Below are positions 45,330 through 58,443 of a stretch of 64,000 nt of DNA, in pieces. Numbering within the stretch: the first letter of the stretch is position 1; each line of letters opens with the position of its first letter. The stretch spans positions 1,550,001 through 1,614,000 of the forward strand of contig JAVHKY010000046.1 in NCBI GenBank assembly GCA_035079385.1, in the 5' to 3' direction. The notes beneath the pieces were generated by a model. It made no database searches. It worked only from the letters and a program-made list of their open reading frames with translations, and was not told the origin of the DNA. The DNA is from Aspidiotus rigidus. Lineage: Eukaryota; Arthropoda; Insecta; Hemiptera; Diaspididae. A program made the translations under genes and the position numbers.

Positions 45330-45690
45330 TGACTGTTCGATTTCGACTTCTACTGAAGCGATTCTCTGACTGGTTTTTCTTTTCATGAAAAGGTATTCAC
45401 CTCGACATTTGCAGTGTTAAATATCAAGTTTCTATCTTCAATAGTCTTTGAGAAATCTCGAAACGCGATTCCCTCCCTACATATTTCTTATGGACATATT
45501 TTCATAGAAAAACACAGGTCTTTTGACAGTTCGATCTCGACTTCTACTGCACCGATTCTCTTACTGTTTTTTTTTTTTTAATGAAAAGTATCCACCTCGA
45601 CATTTTCATTGTTCAGTATCAAGTTTCTATCTTTAATAGTCTTTGAGGAATCTCAAAACGCGATTTCCTCCCTGTACATTTCTTAGGTCC
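45330..45690. repeat. Tandem duplication, ~165-bp unit, two copies
   Basis: 45330-45490 and 45520-45690 share TTCGAC(T)TCTACTG, CCACCTCGACATTT, ATCAAGTTTCTATCTT and CGCGATT(C/T)CCTCCCT in the same order. No coding signal. Confidence 0.65.
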
Positions 45691-45764
45691 AAACTCCGAA
45701 GAATCAACTGGAAATTTTTTTTTTTTTTTTTTTTACCAATTTTTTTCTGTCGCTTCAAATTTAT

Positions 45765-45884
45765 TTTGGTCAAATAACAGTTATAACAGAAAAAATAACG
45801 GTTAACGGTCAATCGGTCAAAATTGGTATTTTTATTTCGGTTATAACGGTTAACCGAAAAATAACTGTTATTATGCAAGCCCTG
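45765..45884. mobile_element. Truncated copy of the CAGGGCTTGC hAT MITE
   Basis: Right-end sequence only: GGTTATAACGGTTAACCG iterons followed by GCAAGCCCTG at 45875-45884. The left end is missing. Confidence 0.6.
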
Positions 45885-45983
45885 CGTTTAAACTCTCTTT
45901 CATTTAAATTCGAATAAATCAGTGCCTGCTCAAATGAAACTTTAACTTCGTAGAAATTCTAGCTTAGCTAATTAAAGTGATTT

Positions 45984-46551
45984 CCTACACCATGGCCGTC
46001 TCTAGTTACAGGCCGGAATATTCGAAACTCGACAACATTGGACGGGGCCGATATTTGTACAGTCTCTTATGGGAGAACATCAAAAATACTATTTGACACG
46101 AATACGGTGAAGTTTTTGAAAAAAGTGAAGAGAATGTGATTTGAAGAGCCAACGATTCTCGATTTTTTGAGCTAGGTCTCGTTAGGATTGATCAACTACG
46201 AAGCGAGTTATTTACGGTTAAAAAAAAAAAGTCAGACAGAGGGCAAAGCGCGGTACATGTACTGCACTTCGCCCTCTGTCTGACTTTTTTTTTTTTTAAA
46301 CTTGAATAACTTGCTTCTAGTTGATCAATTTTAACGAGATCTAGCTCAAAAAATCGAGAATCGTTTACTCTTTATGTATTTATAAACTTTTTCCCTTCGG
46401 AATTGAATACTATTCGCAAATCAACGATTAACATGTTTTTCCAAAATTTTGCATAAGAGCGTGTATAAAACTCGGCCCCGTATTTTTCGTCACCGCGACG
46501 TTGCCAGCTTTAATATTCCGGCCTGTAGCTAGAGACGGCCATGCCTACACC
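45984..46551. mobile_element. Foldback hAT-like element with CCTACAC target duplication
   Basis: Inverted ends CATGGCCGTCTCTAG and CTAGAGACGGCCATG. The whole 550-bp element is an imperfect palindrome centred on a CAGAGGGC-rich hairpin at about 46230-46295. CCTACAC (7 bp, 8 if one shared C is counted) lies directly outside both ends. Confidence 0.75.
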
Positions 46552-46708
46552 CATAAGAGCAATGTTAGAAATACTACAATTTCGATAACACGTAGGAACG
46601 TGCAGGTATTGAATTCCGCAAAAAGGTTGTTGATACTCGAGAGATGTAGGACCATTCTTCCTTATTGTAGATACTGCACGTTCGTCAAACTTTATTTGCA
46701 CGGCAGCT

Positions 46709-46996
46709 ATTCGCATGAGGACACAAAGTAGGCGCCCTCTATGAAAACCGTGGTGGCCTTTTTTGGAAGCTGCCTGAAAAGGGGATGTTACAGAAAATTG
46801 TTGAAATCTTAATTTTTTCTTCTTTTAGGTTATTCTATGAATGAAAATAATAAAAAAATGCTCTTACTACTTTTTTGTATTTTTCAATATTGACCTTTAC
46901 GCCCGTTTTAGTTTTATACAGGTTTATGGCAATTTTTGCCGAATCCCATTTTCGGGCACGACTCTAGCGCACCTACAGTCGTGTCCTCATGCGAAT
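46709..46996 (+). mobile_element. MITE family A, copy 2
   Basis: Opposite orientation to 701-991 and aligned end to end; ends ATTCGCATGAGGACAC and GTGTCCTCATGCGAAT. Lies just upstream of FANCI. Confidence 0.7.
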
Positions 46997-47184
46997 TCCT
47001 ACTGCAACCAACCATTAATATTCTTTTCAAATGCAACACTGTATGAAAGAAAAACGCGCGTTCTGTAAGTCGATAAGAGGCTAAGAAGAGCGAAGTAGTT
47101 GAAAATTAAAATAGTATTCTGTAATATAGAATCTATAATAGAAGATCGGCAAATAATCCTCTGAGTGAGCAAATTTTTGTTGTT

Positions 47185-50100
47185 ATGGAAGAGAAACTTT
47201 TGAAACTGGAAAGTTTTATCAATGTGGTGTTCAAGAGCGATGTTGAATTGGAACCACTGCGGTGTATGGTTGAAGATGAACTGGAACTGAGTGAAGTGAG
47301 TTGAAAGTGGAATTTTTCGGTCATGATTAGTATTGTTGAAACCGGTGCTAATCTCATCGTATTGATTTGCAGCTAACCGAAATGTTATCTGTTATCTTTG
47401 AAAAGGATAACGCTCTGAGAGTGCTACGTTGTATCTTTTTCGGCCTAACACAGAAAGTTTTATCTCAGGAAAAACGTTTAGTAGTAGGTTATCCATCCTC
47501 TTTTAGTCAACTTACACACAGCTATTTTCATCGTAATCCTTTCATATTATAGATAATCGAGAGAATGATTGCTGAGTGGGAAATCAGAAACCGATCTTAT
47601 GACAAGGTTGCGGATTTACAAAATATCGTTCTTCCTGAGTTGGATAAATTTAGAACAGCTTGTTTGGTTCGTTTAATTGTAGTGTGTTTAGACGCTATTA
47701 GAGACTCGAGCAAATCCAAGAATACGAGGTAATTTATTTGTACAATATATTTGAAAGTACCGTGAAACTAGTTACATCATTTCGTTGTGGTTTTTTGGTT
47801 GTGATCTTGAATTTAGTTGGAAAGAGATTCTCCCGAAAATTCTCACTTTATTACAAAACAAACAAGAAGTGCCATATAATGGCTCTACCTTGAGTTTTAC
47901 GGAGTTCAAGAGAGAAATTATCAGAGCGATATGTCGTGCAAATATTAGTCCCGATATTGCTACCCTTTTGGCATCGACTTTTGTGTAAGTGACTTCTACA
48001 GCCACCGATTATTCGTTATTAAAAACATTAATTAATCTTATGATTTTATTTCTCGCAGGGAAATTTTGATGACTACTGATGAATGCCGAGAAATGGTCGA
48101 AAAACTGTGCGGAATGTTCTCAGTGATTGAAGCGAAAGAGCTTCCCGAGTTAGTGAAGCAATTATTATATTTATGTAAAGGAGACCATGTAGTTTTTTTG
48201 TTTCTACAATTGGGACGTCATTTCACTCAGATATTACCATCGAATATGAATTCCGGTATAAAACTTGATGAAGACTTTAAGAGTTTGGGATTATAATATG
48301 TAGCAAGTATTGAGGAATTTAATGATGAACATTTTGCAGATGAACCGAAAACGAGAGAATTTGGAGTGGCGCAGTTGAAGATCTTGACCTATGTTGAAGA
48401 ATTCGCGCGAATATCTCGACTGAACGATTTCATCAAATTCTGTAAAAATGCTTCAAATTGTTCCTGCTTATTATTGGATCCATTCTTACTCGCTATACTT
48501 CTGATTTTATCTTGCATTCCAGCATACGAAGCACAGGTAATCTTAAGAGGAAAAATAAATTGTACCTGAAGAAGTTCTTATTGATATTCAATGAACTACA
48601 TATTTGTAAACTTTTACACCATTGGCCCATATTCTGAGTGGAAGCCTTCTTCAGTCTTGTTCATTCTATCCTCTCAGTCGCCTCCAAATGAAATGGTTGA
48701 TGCATAATTGTAAAATTTTTCGATATCGTTCCTTCATGTTTTTTTTTCTTTCTTTCTCTCTGGGTGTCGTGCTTCCTTCTCAATTCATATTCGGAAGTCA
48801 TCGTCTCACCTTATCTTTTAGTCTTACATCATTCCCCTGTTCGATTCCACTTCTCATGACGTGCTCCTTCCTTAATACGTTTAGATTGTTTTCAAGTTTT
48901 CATTTATGATCTCATCGCTGTATTTATTTCGATTCGCCGTAGCTCTTAGTGTTTTTATTTTTAACAAAGTTCAATTAAACGCGAAAGGACGAATACTCCG
49001 AAGGGAGAGTAAACTATGCAAACCGCAGAAAAAATATATAAACGACGAGCGCTTTCGGTTGATATTAAACCATCTTCAAGCCTGAAATGAAAGCAACTGA
49101 CGAACGGAAGAGAAGAACAAGGTATTAAGATTAGCCAACCGAGAAATCGCGGTGTGAATCATAAACCAGTTCAATCAGGCTATCTTCCGGAATGTACGAG
49201 TTGAGTACAGTGATACCATCGGTGTTGAGATTACGCATTATCTCTATATGCTACAAGAAGCATTCTTGATTCCACCACCTCCCTCCCCCGAGACACGATC
49301 CGTGATCGTCGTATGCGTTGGATCAATCTCCCTTTCCTGGGGAAGTTCTCCCTCCAATTGGGTCGGTCCCTCCACCCGTTTGGCTTCAGACCCGCGTTTT
49401 AGAACCCTACCACAGTTAAGGGGTTGTTTGTGAGGCTGAAGGACCCCATACCCATTGATGAGAGGAGTGGTGTTTATAAGTTGGAATGTGGGGATTGTGG
49501 AGGCTTTTATATTAGTGAGACCACCCGCCAAATGAAAGTTAGAGTAGCTGAGCACCTGAGGTCTTGGAAGAAGGGACACTTAGAGGAGTCAGCTTTTGCT
49601 GATCATTTAATAAACAGTGGCCACAGCTTCCGTGAGGGATCCGAAAAGCTCCTCCATAAGGAGAATTCCTACCGTCAGCGCATCGCCCTCGAGCATGATC
49701 AATTAAATTAGGAGGAACTTTTGAAAATCACTCTTGTGTTATTCAAGTGGGGCTATTGTACTGCGTCACCTTTGAGTGTAGCGTGGAAAGTGGCGCACCA
49801 AGTAGAGCATTGCCGACTCTAGTAGAGGGCATTAGAATAGTTTCACACGGGTGAACCGAACCGCTATATTGCTTGTGGGACCTAAGAGCGATAAGCGGAA
49901 GTTTCAACCGACGCCGTACCATTGCAGAGAACCACAGAACGAGGTACGCTAAGGGACAAAGTCTTCAATTGTGACCTGCGATGAGAAAAGGATGCTCATT
50001 GCCCATTGGCGCAGGAACACCATTTCTCTCTGAATGGACATCTAATCAGAGAGAAATGGTATTCCTGTTAGTGGGCAATGAGCATCCTTTTCTCATCGCA

Positions 50101-53100
50101 GGTCACAATTATCCGTTCTGGGTCAAAAACCCGAATCAAATAGCCCGACATGCCAAATACCCAACAAGTGATTTACCCGACACCGATTTCCCCGAATCCA
50201 CTTAGCCTGTTTCTCATTTTCTCAATGCCGGAACATTGTGGAAATGGTTGACGACTACTTTCAAAAATTATTTATGTCGTAGGTGCGTGCTGGTTTCCTT
50301 TGTAGTGAATATCTGGACAATTTAATGGACTTAGAAGAAGTTATCCGGAGAAAATTGTTATTTGAAGTGTGTTATCCTGTGAGTTTTTACTTATTAATTA
50401 TCCTCAGATCCGTGCGTGGATAATACTTCTATCCGGAGACTTTTCATCAATTATCTGGAGATCCTTGAGAGTAAAATTATTTTTATCCAGAGAGTGTAAT
50501 CTAAAGGAGTTTGATTTATTATCTCAAGTAATAATGCCTATAGTTATATTTAGGGATTATACAATCTGTTTTCTAAGCCAAGCACATGTGTCCATGAGTG
50601 TTAATCATTATTTGCACTGTGCAAGTGAGAATGAGTTGTGGGAAGCCATTGATGTTCTACGTTCTACCTGATGGCAGTTGTACAAACCTATTTGATTTTT
50701 TCTTCTGTATTGCAAATGGAAAATAACAATTTCAACCTCATTCCTCATTTTAAAGCGCGAAGAAGTAAGATTTTCTGAGGAAACAGATTTATCTCAAGCC
50801 ACAAATATTATGTAAAGCACCAACTGCTGTGATCGATGTTTGTCAAACATCTTACTTGTAAATTAAATAGGAAATTTGACCGAGCCCATGGTGGAATTTG
50901 TAGCAGATATTTGTCCGCAATAAAATAAGCATTGTCTGTCTTCCTGCTGTGATTATAGAAACTTGGCCGAGAGAAAATTTCCCTCTAAGAAGTACCTACA
51001 TAGTTCATTTCACAAAGTTTTCTATCTATGGAAACCTAACAAGAGACAAACCTGGATACTTCTATGAAGAAGTATACTCACAAAGAGTAAAAAAGCAAGT
51101 ACAAAAACCGCAATGTAATCACACTACCGGCTAAACAATCATCCCTGAGGTATAGAAAGGACTTGCTTTTTTACTCTTTGTGAGTACCTATACTTCTTCA
51201 CAATGGACAACCATTGAAGTAAAAAACAAATTGATTCTCGATACTTCTACTTGATTCTCAATCTTTGAGAGGACAATACTCATTGTTACTCAATAGGGTG
51301 ACAAATTTCTTATTTTGTTGCAAGGGAGTGTGATACGCTATCTTTTCCTGATTTTTTTTTTTTATCACCTTTATGGAGGGATTTTACTATTGTTTGCTAC
51401 AATTCTTAAGTCACCTATCTAAGTATGTAAAACTGTTGGGGAAGAATTTTTTGTTTATTAAGCAAATTGTCTTATGAAGGACTAAATTTGAAAAAGTGAA
51501 CAGATGGTCAGTTGCTGGCGAATTTTGTAAATAAAACAATCCGATCCAAAAGTAAAAAAACAAGGAGAAATAAAAAAGAAACAGCGCGAAAGCTTTGAAG
51601 CAAACACATGAAGTCAGAGAAGAAATTTGAATAAACCAATGCAGGAATTAAAGCAGGCAATAGCATGCAAAGAACTAAGTATTATATTTTTTGCCACTAA
51701 CAGGAACATATAGTTGAAGAAAAATTATTTTCTATTGAGTATTTCTTATGGGTTGGAGCCTCAGAAACAACTACATATATAATTATGGGAGGGATTCATA
51801 AGAAGTAGGTAGGTAAAATTTAGGCTGCCCACGAGCGTTAAAAATAAGAACAACTGAAATGGAGTGTGAAAAAAAGAGCGACGATATGAGGCTAGGGAAA
51901 AAAATTGGAAGGAGTAGAGCCACTTGGAGGGACTTGAGTTTTTAATCGGGAGAAAAAGAACAAATATGTACAAGTTGGAGTAATTCAGTAACGCCGGTAG
52001 TTGAAAGAGTTGGAAACTGTTTTCGAGTAATTACATAGGGTAAAGGATATGACTTATGTCACCCTGTAGGAAGTATGTCAATTTTGGAGAGCAGGACATG
52101 AAAAGAGGTGATAGATTGTCACATTAATTATGTCCCTAATAACGTAACAAGATTTATACATGACAGTGAAGCATGGAGATCTAGGAGGAGATGAGAATTT
52201 ATGATTCAGGGGTGACCAGCCCTGAAGTGAGCGAAGATAATTTCTTCATGGTGGGAATTTCTGTTTTAGGAGGACCAGGAATGGGCTTACATTTAATGAT
52301 TCCAAATTTGTTGTTTGGTTGCTCTTTTCATCTGAGTGATAAGAAGCTATTTGTAGGATTCAGAAATAATAACAGTTTTTTGTACAAGATGGAGTAGGTG
52401 ATTTTAGGTGAGAGAATGAAGTTTTTAGGCGTGCGAGCATTTTGATCATATTATTATTGAGGATAACTGATGAGAACCAAAATCCAAATAAAAGTTTCTG
52501 CCGATAAGATAAATGATGGAGTATGAAGAATACGTGGGTGTGTTTTTTAGAGATGGGGTAGGAAATTATAAGCTTAAGCCTAATGTGAGAGAGATGTATT
52601 CAGAAAAAATGGAGGGTGCGATTCTGCAAGGACGCGGACTAAATGAATATTGTAAAGAAGCCTTTAATCAGATTTATATTAGGTATTCAATTAAAAAGGT
52701 GAATTGAAAGTTGTAATGAAAAACAATAGGGCGTTATGAACAAAGTTAAACAAGGAATTCACAGATCCTCTTATATGAAATGGATTGATTTTGATATTGA
52801 GAAATGAGAATTGAATTCAAAATTAGAGTCTCGAAAAAAACGGGTTGGGTTTGATAAAATTTCTAAAATTGAAAATTGAGCTAACTAATGCAGGAGGGAC
52901 TCAGAAAAATTGGAAAAATCAAGTCCTTTGAGCTTTATATGATAGTATAATAGAGGAGGGTCAGGAAAAATTTTTGCTATCAAAGGAGTCAGATTTGAAA
53001 ACAGTTCAATTATTGGGAATCGTGCTATGTATAACAGGAGAGGATCTTGGAAAACATTGAACCACCAGACGAGTTGAAATTGAAAAAATTTTGTACATCG

Positions 53101-56100
53101 AGCTATACAATTATGACAACAGGTTATCTTGGGAAAATGTTGATTTTTAAGCTATAAAATATAATGAGAGAGGAATATGGAACTTTAACTTCTGACATGA
53201 CATTTATATGACACTTGGAGGAATTGAAAAAATTTCAATCATTATTCTTGGCACATGACAAGACATCAAAATTTTCAAGAATCTCCCCCCCCCCCTCCCC
53301 ATCCAAATAGAAAAGGTCGCCAATTAAACCTTAATTTAAATTGGTAGATGACTACATTATAAACTGAAGAAGAACTTGACGTGATCACGATTTAACAAAA
53401 GAATACTAATAGAATAGTGAATTACAAAAATCAAGACTCGACGTCAAGAATAACCTGTTAGTTGAAGGTGAGTGGACTCGAAAGAATATATCGAGGACCT
53501 CGAAAAAAAAAGTGAAAGAGAAAAGGGAAAATGATTCAACTAATCTTAGCTTACAGGAGGACGACACGTAAAATCTATTATTAGGATATGGATAATTGGA
53601 GGAGCTGGATGCAGAAGAGTCCAGGACCTATTTCAACGTACCGCTGGGCCCATTTTGGGTGGTTCCAAAAATTTTGATGGCAGTCCCGAAAAACAATGGG
53701 CTGTTCAAAATTGTATAATCCTTACAACTTATAACTGTTAATTTTGAAGAAGCGATGTTACAATTGTGAAAATCTTCTGAGAAGACTGAAAAAGAAGGAG
53801 AGTTTGCTGAAAAATTTTGAATACAGGTCCACAGAAAAGTAATACAGAATTTCTACTTTTTTTCCCCCGGAGTAGAAATATCTACATTATTTACCGAGGT
53901 TATTAATAAGAAATTTGCATCGCCAGAAATTCATTGACAATTTCTCACTTCTGTTTTGTAATAAGTGATAGGCAATATGAAGAAATATTTGAAAATTTAT
54001 ATATGACACAAGTATTAAATAAAAAATATACATTTTTTAATTCCAAAAAATGTCTAAAATATGTGACAACGTGAGAGGCACGCCGTAGGCGTGCCGTCTT
54101 GCTAGTTCTTATTATTATTATTATTATCAACAAATGCACGGTACACTAATAAACTACTGTGTCCGGTAATACTACTCTATAGAGGAACTTATCATGTCTA
54201 TAGAGAGTGTGCATCTAGTCTTCGCCTAGTACTTTCCGAACTGTGCGCGTAGTGTGCAAAATTGCAGCCTTTTGGATGGCTCGTACTTCTGTCCATCTGC
54301 ATCCAAGTTCGAGCAAGTTTTGTATGGTGGTTTTTGGGTAGGTTCCTGTTGTTGATATTACGATTGGCAATGTTCTAACTTTCATCCGCCACTGTTTCTC
54401 CAGTTCCACGCTCAACTCCTTGTATTTCTCGACTTTATGGTGTATTGTTGACTGCATGTTGTTTGGTCCCGGAACTGCAATATCTATCAAATATGCTTTT
54501 CTCTGCTGCTTATCCCTGATATTATATCTGGTCTGTTGTGGACTACCTTCTTATATGTATACACGGTTCTGTCCCAAAGAATCTCAGCTTTGTCATTTTC
54601 ATGAACTCTAGGGGGCTGGTATTCCCAGTATGGGGTTATTTTTAACTGCAGCTCCCATTTTTTTGCCAATGCAGAGTGTACGACCTTCGCCACACTGTCG
54701 TGCCGCTCTTTGTAATCTGTTGACACCAGTTTCTCGCACGAGCTAGTTATGTGCTGTAACGTTTCACTTTGTTTTCCACACATCCGACAATTATCGTTGT
54801 TAATCAGGCCATCTTTCATTATATATTTCTGATAGTTCCGGGTCTTTACTACTCCATCTTGAATTGCTATTATCGAGCCTTCAGTTTCCGGGTATAGGAA
54901 CCCATCAGTTAGCCACATTAATGTGGCGGCTTTGTCAATTGTTTCAGCGTCGATTTCTTGTCGGTATCTGCTGTGTATCACTTTTTGCTTCCATTGGCTA
55001 ATGAGTTCTGCTTCACTTTCCTGTCTTGGCTTTAATTCAGTCCTCTTCTGCAGTTGTGCTACCGTTATTCCCTTGTCCGCCTTGATTACTGCTTGGTGTA
55101 GCTCAGAAGTCGATTTCTTCTTTTGAAAGTATTCCCAAATGTTAAGTATCTGCTTACCTCGGGTCCATTTCAGGTTCAGGATCCCACGTCCACCTTCTTT
55201 CCTTGGTAGTGTTAATCTTTCTATCGCTGATTTGGGGTGCAAACATCTGTTATTCGTCATTCTGACTCTGATCTGTCTTTCTAGATCTTCCAGTTCTGTG
55301 GTGTTCCACCCTACAACTCCTAAGGAATACGTCAACACTGGAACTGCATATATATTTATGGCCTTGGTGGTGTTTCCCGCATTCAATCCACTCTTCATTA
55401 TCAACTCCACTCTACGTAGAAATTTTTCTCTCAGCTCTTTTTTCATAATGCTATGTTCTGTCCGTCGGTTTTGTTCTGTCCCAAGGTATCGATACATCTC
55501 ATGTGGTTCCATATCTTGGATTTCTGTCGTTTGCCCATTTGTCTGTTCTTCTGGTCTCTGTGAATATAAATCGTTGCTTATGTTTATGTCCAGTATCCGA
55601 CGTTTATCTAATCCAAATGACATTTTTATATCTCTTGAGAAATTCTGCACAATTTGCATTGACTGGAGCAGCTTTGATCTGGATGGGGCATATAGCTTTA
55701 TGTCATCCATATACATGAGATGAGATATATTGTACATTGTTCGCTTGTTGTCACGGATATTGAATCCAGCAGGTGTTTCATTGAGGAGATATGATAACGG
55801 ATTGAGTGCCAAGCAAAACCATAACGAACTAAGTGCATCACCTTGGAAGATTCCTCGACGTATTTGAATTGGTTCTGTTTCTAAGGCTCCTTTTCCATTC
55901 TGAAGGCGGATAATTGTTGACCATTTCTTCATTACAATTTGCACGCACATTATTATCTTAGGTTGTATTTTGTGCAGTCGTAGGCATTCTATCAACCAGG
56001 TATGTGGCACGGAGTCAAATGCCTTCTGGTAATCTATGTACGCCGTGCTTAATCTTCTTCTAGTTTTTTGGGCTTGTCCAAGGATGAGTTGATCTATTAC

Positions 56101-58443
56101 TAACTGCTCTTTACATCCATATGTATTCTTTTTGGACCCTTTTTGCTCTTCAGCAATCAAATTGTTTAAAGTGCAATGTAGTTGGATCTTCTGAGCTATA
56201 CAAGATGTAAAAATTTTATAGGCAGTGGGTAGGCAGGCTATGGGCCTGTAGTTTGCTGGATTTCTGGTGTCTCCCTTTTTTGGTAGTAGGTACGTAATTT
56301 CCTCTGTGGAGAACGTTGGGATATTTTCAGGATGTTCTAAGTATCTGTTCAGGTTTTTTCGGAGAAGGTCATGTGCCGCAATAAATTTTTTATACCAGAA
56401 ATTTTGGGTCTGATCGCGTCCTGGTGCTTTCCAATTTTGCAGTCTTCGAAGTACAGTTGTTAGTTCGCCCTCTGTAATTTCTGTTTCTGGTGTTGTTTGA
56501 GTGTTTTTTGTCTTTACTTTTACTTTCTGTATCCAGTGGGCTGTGGTATCATGCTGTATACTTTCTGCCCACAGTCCTGACCAGTATTCTGTAGCTTTTT
56601 CCTTGGTAGGTATTTCATCTAATGCTTGTGTTGTTTTTTTATTATTATTTAGACTACGAAAGAACTTCTTTTGGTCATTCTGGAATATTCTGTTATCAGT
56701 TCTTCTTTGGTGGCTTTTTGTATATGCTCTGAGTTTGGCAGCTTTACTCACCAGTTTCTGTTTTATGGTGTCTACTATTTCATCTATCTCTTCATTTTTA
56801 CATTCATACTTTGCATGTGTCTCATATTTCTTTTTCAGCCTCTCGTACTTGTTCTTGGTTCTGCGGCTCTTACTCTCCATATTTCTGAATGCAATTACTC
56901 TGTTCAGTTCCGCTCTTATTTCCTTTATCTCTTTTTTTAGTCTAGTCATCCACCTGGGCTCTTCTGGCCGGGTTTTCTGTGCATTTGTGTTGTGTTGTGA
57001 ACGAGTGTTCACTTTCAATCCCAGACTTCTAGCAGTAGCTACTGCTGCGCAATATATTCTTGCATATAGTTTGTACTCTACTTCTTGATTATCAGCTCTT
57101 AATTCTTCTTCCAGGAATTTATTTATTACTTTAATGATTGACCTAGCCTTTGGTGTTTCTTTTATTCTCGGTAGTCTTGGTCTATATTCAATTGGATGAT
57201 ATAAGAACTCTATTTTTGCTTTTTGGTATTCCATCATTACTGCTGCAGATTCTACTCCGTCGGTACACTCAACATCCAGGGTTGCAACACTGCTCGCATC
57301 CAGTCCCTGTTCTACTTCCGTTTGTTGTTTCTCTGCGTATGTAGGTACGAGTATTCCCTGTGTTTGCTGTTGATTTTGATTGGTAGTGCAGTTTGTGGCG
57401 ATTGTGTCCTCCTTCAACATTTCCTCTACCTCTGCTTTGATTCTATCTCTGATGTCCTTAGCTATTAGATTCCTGTTTTCTATAGTTCTTTTTTGGTCTG
57501 CAATGCGCTGTTCGCTAATTTGGATATCAGGGTATTTTTCCGAAAATTCCCTATGCACTTTCTGTCTCCATGCAGCACAGTTCGTCTCTAGCATAGTACA
57601 CTTATAGTAGGAGTGTATTATGAACCTATTCATGTCATATGACCACTTCATTCTCTTCACTCCTTGTTGTTTGTGCGTAACTATGGCCGTATCATTTCTA
57701 TGATCGGAAGCATCAGGTCGCACGTCCGTTTCTGTGTTTCTTGCTGATTGGTTCACCAGATTGCTGCAGCTTGGTCCAGCAATGGATTCTGGTGGCGGCA
57801 CCGTTGTGTTCCCGACTGAAGGCGCCACTTCTTCAATCTCGTCCGAGGCAAGTTGACTGCGTGTTCTGACCATTATTGTTTATTAGTTCGTTTTATACCT
57901 TCCGACAGGTTACGTGGTTGGTGAGACCTACGCGCAGTACTTAACCCAGTTAAGTGGAAGTGAAGGCGTTATTCGTAGGATCTCTCTCACATTTCGGGAC
58001 TTTTTCTTGCAGACCATTCGACCAGACTGGGCTGCTTGGACCCCACATCTGGAAGGCTTTTGTTACGGCTATCACCGGGTTTGTAACAAGTTTTCTTTCT
58101 GCTGTGTGACCCTCCATCTTCATTACTATACCTCAGCTCTTCTGCATCATAGGTACCCGCTCTTGAATGCGAGGGATGGGTGGAACCTTTCTTCCTTTTT
58201 GACGACTTTGGCCGGGTGTTATCATCGGAGTTTTCCTTCTCCTGAGATTGGTTTTGCTCTGGGAGTTTTCCTTCTCCTACGTCCATCTGCATCTGTCGCC
58301 GCCCAACTATGTTGCTTGGCTTAACAGGGCCGCCGCGTGTAGGCTGCAGATTGGGCTTGGGCTTCAGCAAATGGTTCCGGATTTCCACTGGACGGGCTTC
58401 CTGTAGATCAGATGACCTCCCACTACTGACCCCGTTTGGCCCC

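Larger units (their letters stand above)
48990..49716. mobile_element. Penelope-like element 3: head-to-head relic in FANCI intron 6
   Basis: A short minus-strand 3' end (about 48990-49255) faces a plus-strand piece that starts at SMLDSTTSLP-like sequence (about 49256) and ends in the GIY-YIG domain. This is the same inverted arrangement as PLE1 and PLE2 but a different, more diverged lineage. Confidence 0.7.
50379..54107 (+). other. FANCI intron 7, proximal part
   Basis: Mostly AT-rich unique sequence with no recognisable gene. Contains a PLE terminal relic (51065-51205) and a diverged VNTR45 copy (52725-53200). Small frames (52191-52397, 52513-52707) are not recognisable. Confidence 0.5.

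Noticed and set aside
48256..48296. Continuation of FANCI exon 5 to a stop at 48296
   Set aside because: A GTATAA donor at 48256 and acceptor TTTTGCAG at 48339 give an 84-nt intron in matching phase, and the joined sequence aligns with FANCI.
55139..57607. Several plus-strand open frames of 60-195 codons
   Set aside because: They are antisense shadows of the Dong RT frame on the minus strand; composition is Leu/Ser/Phe-rich without any domain.
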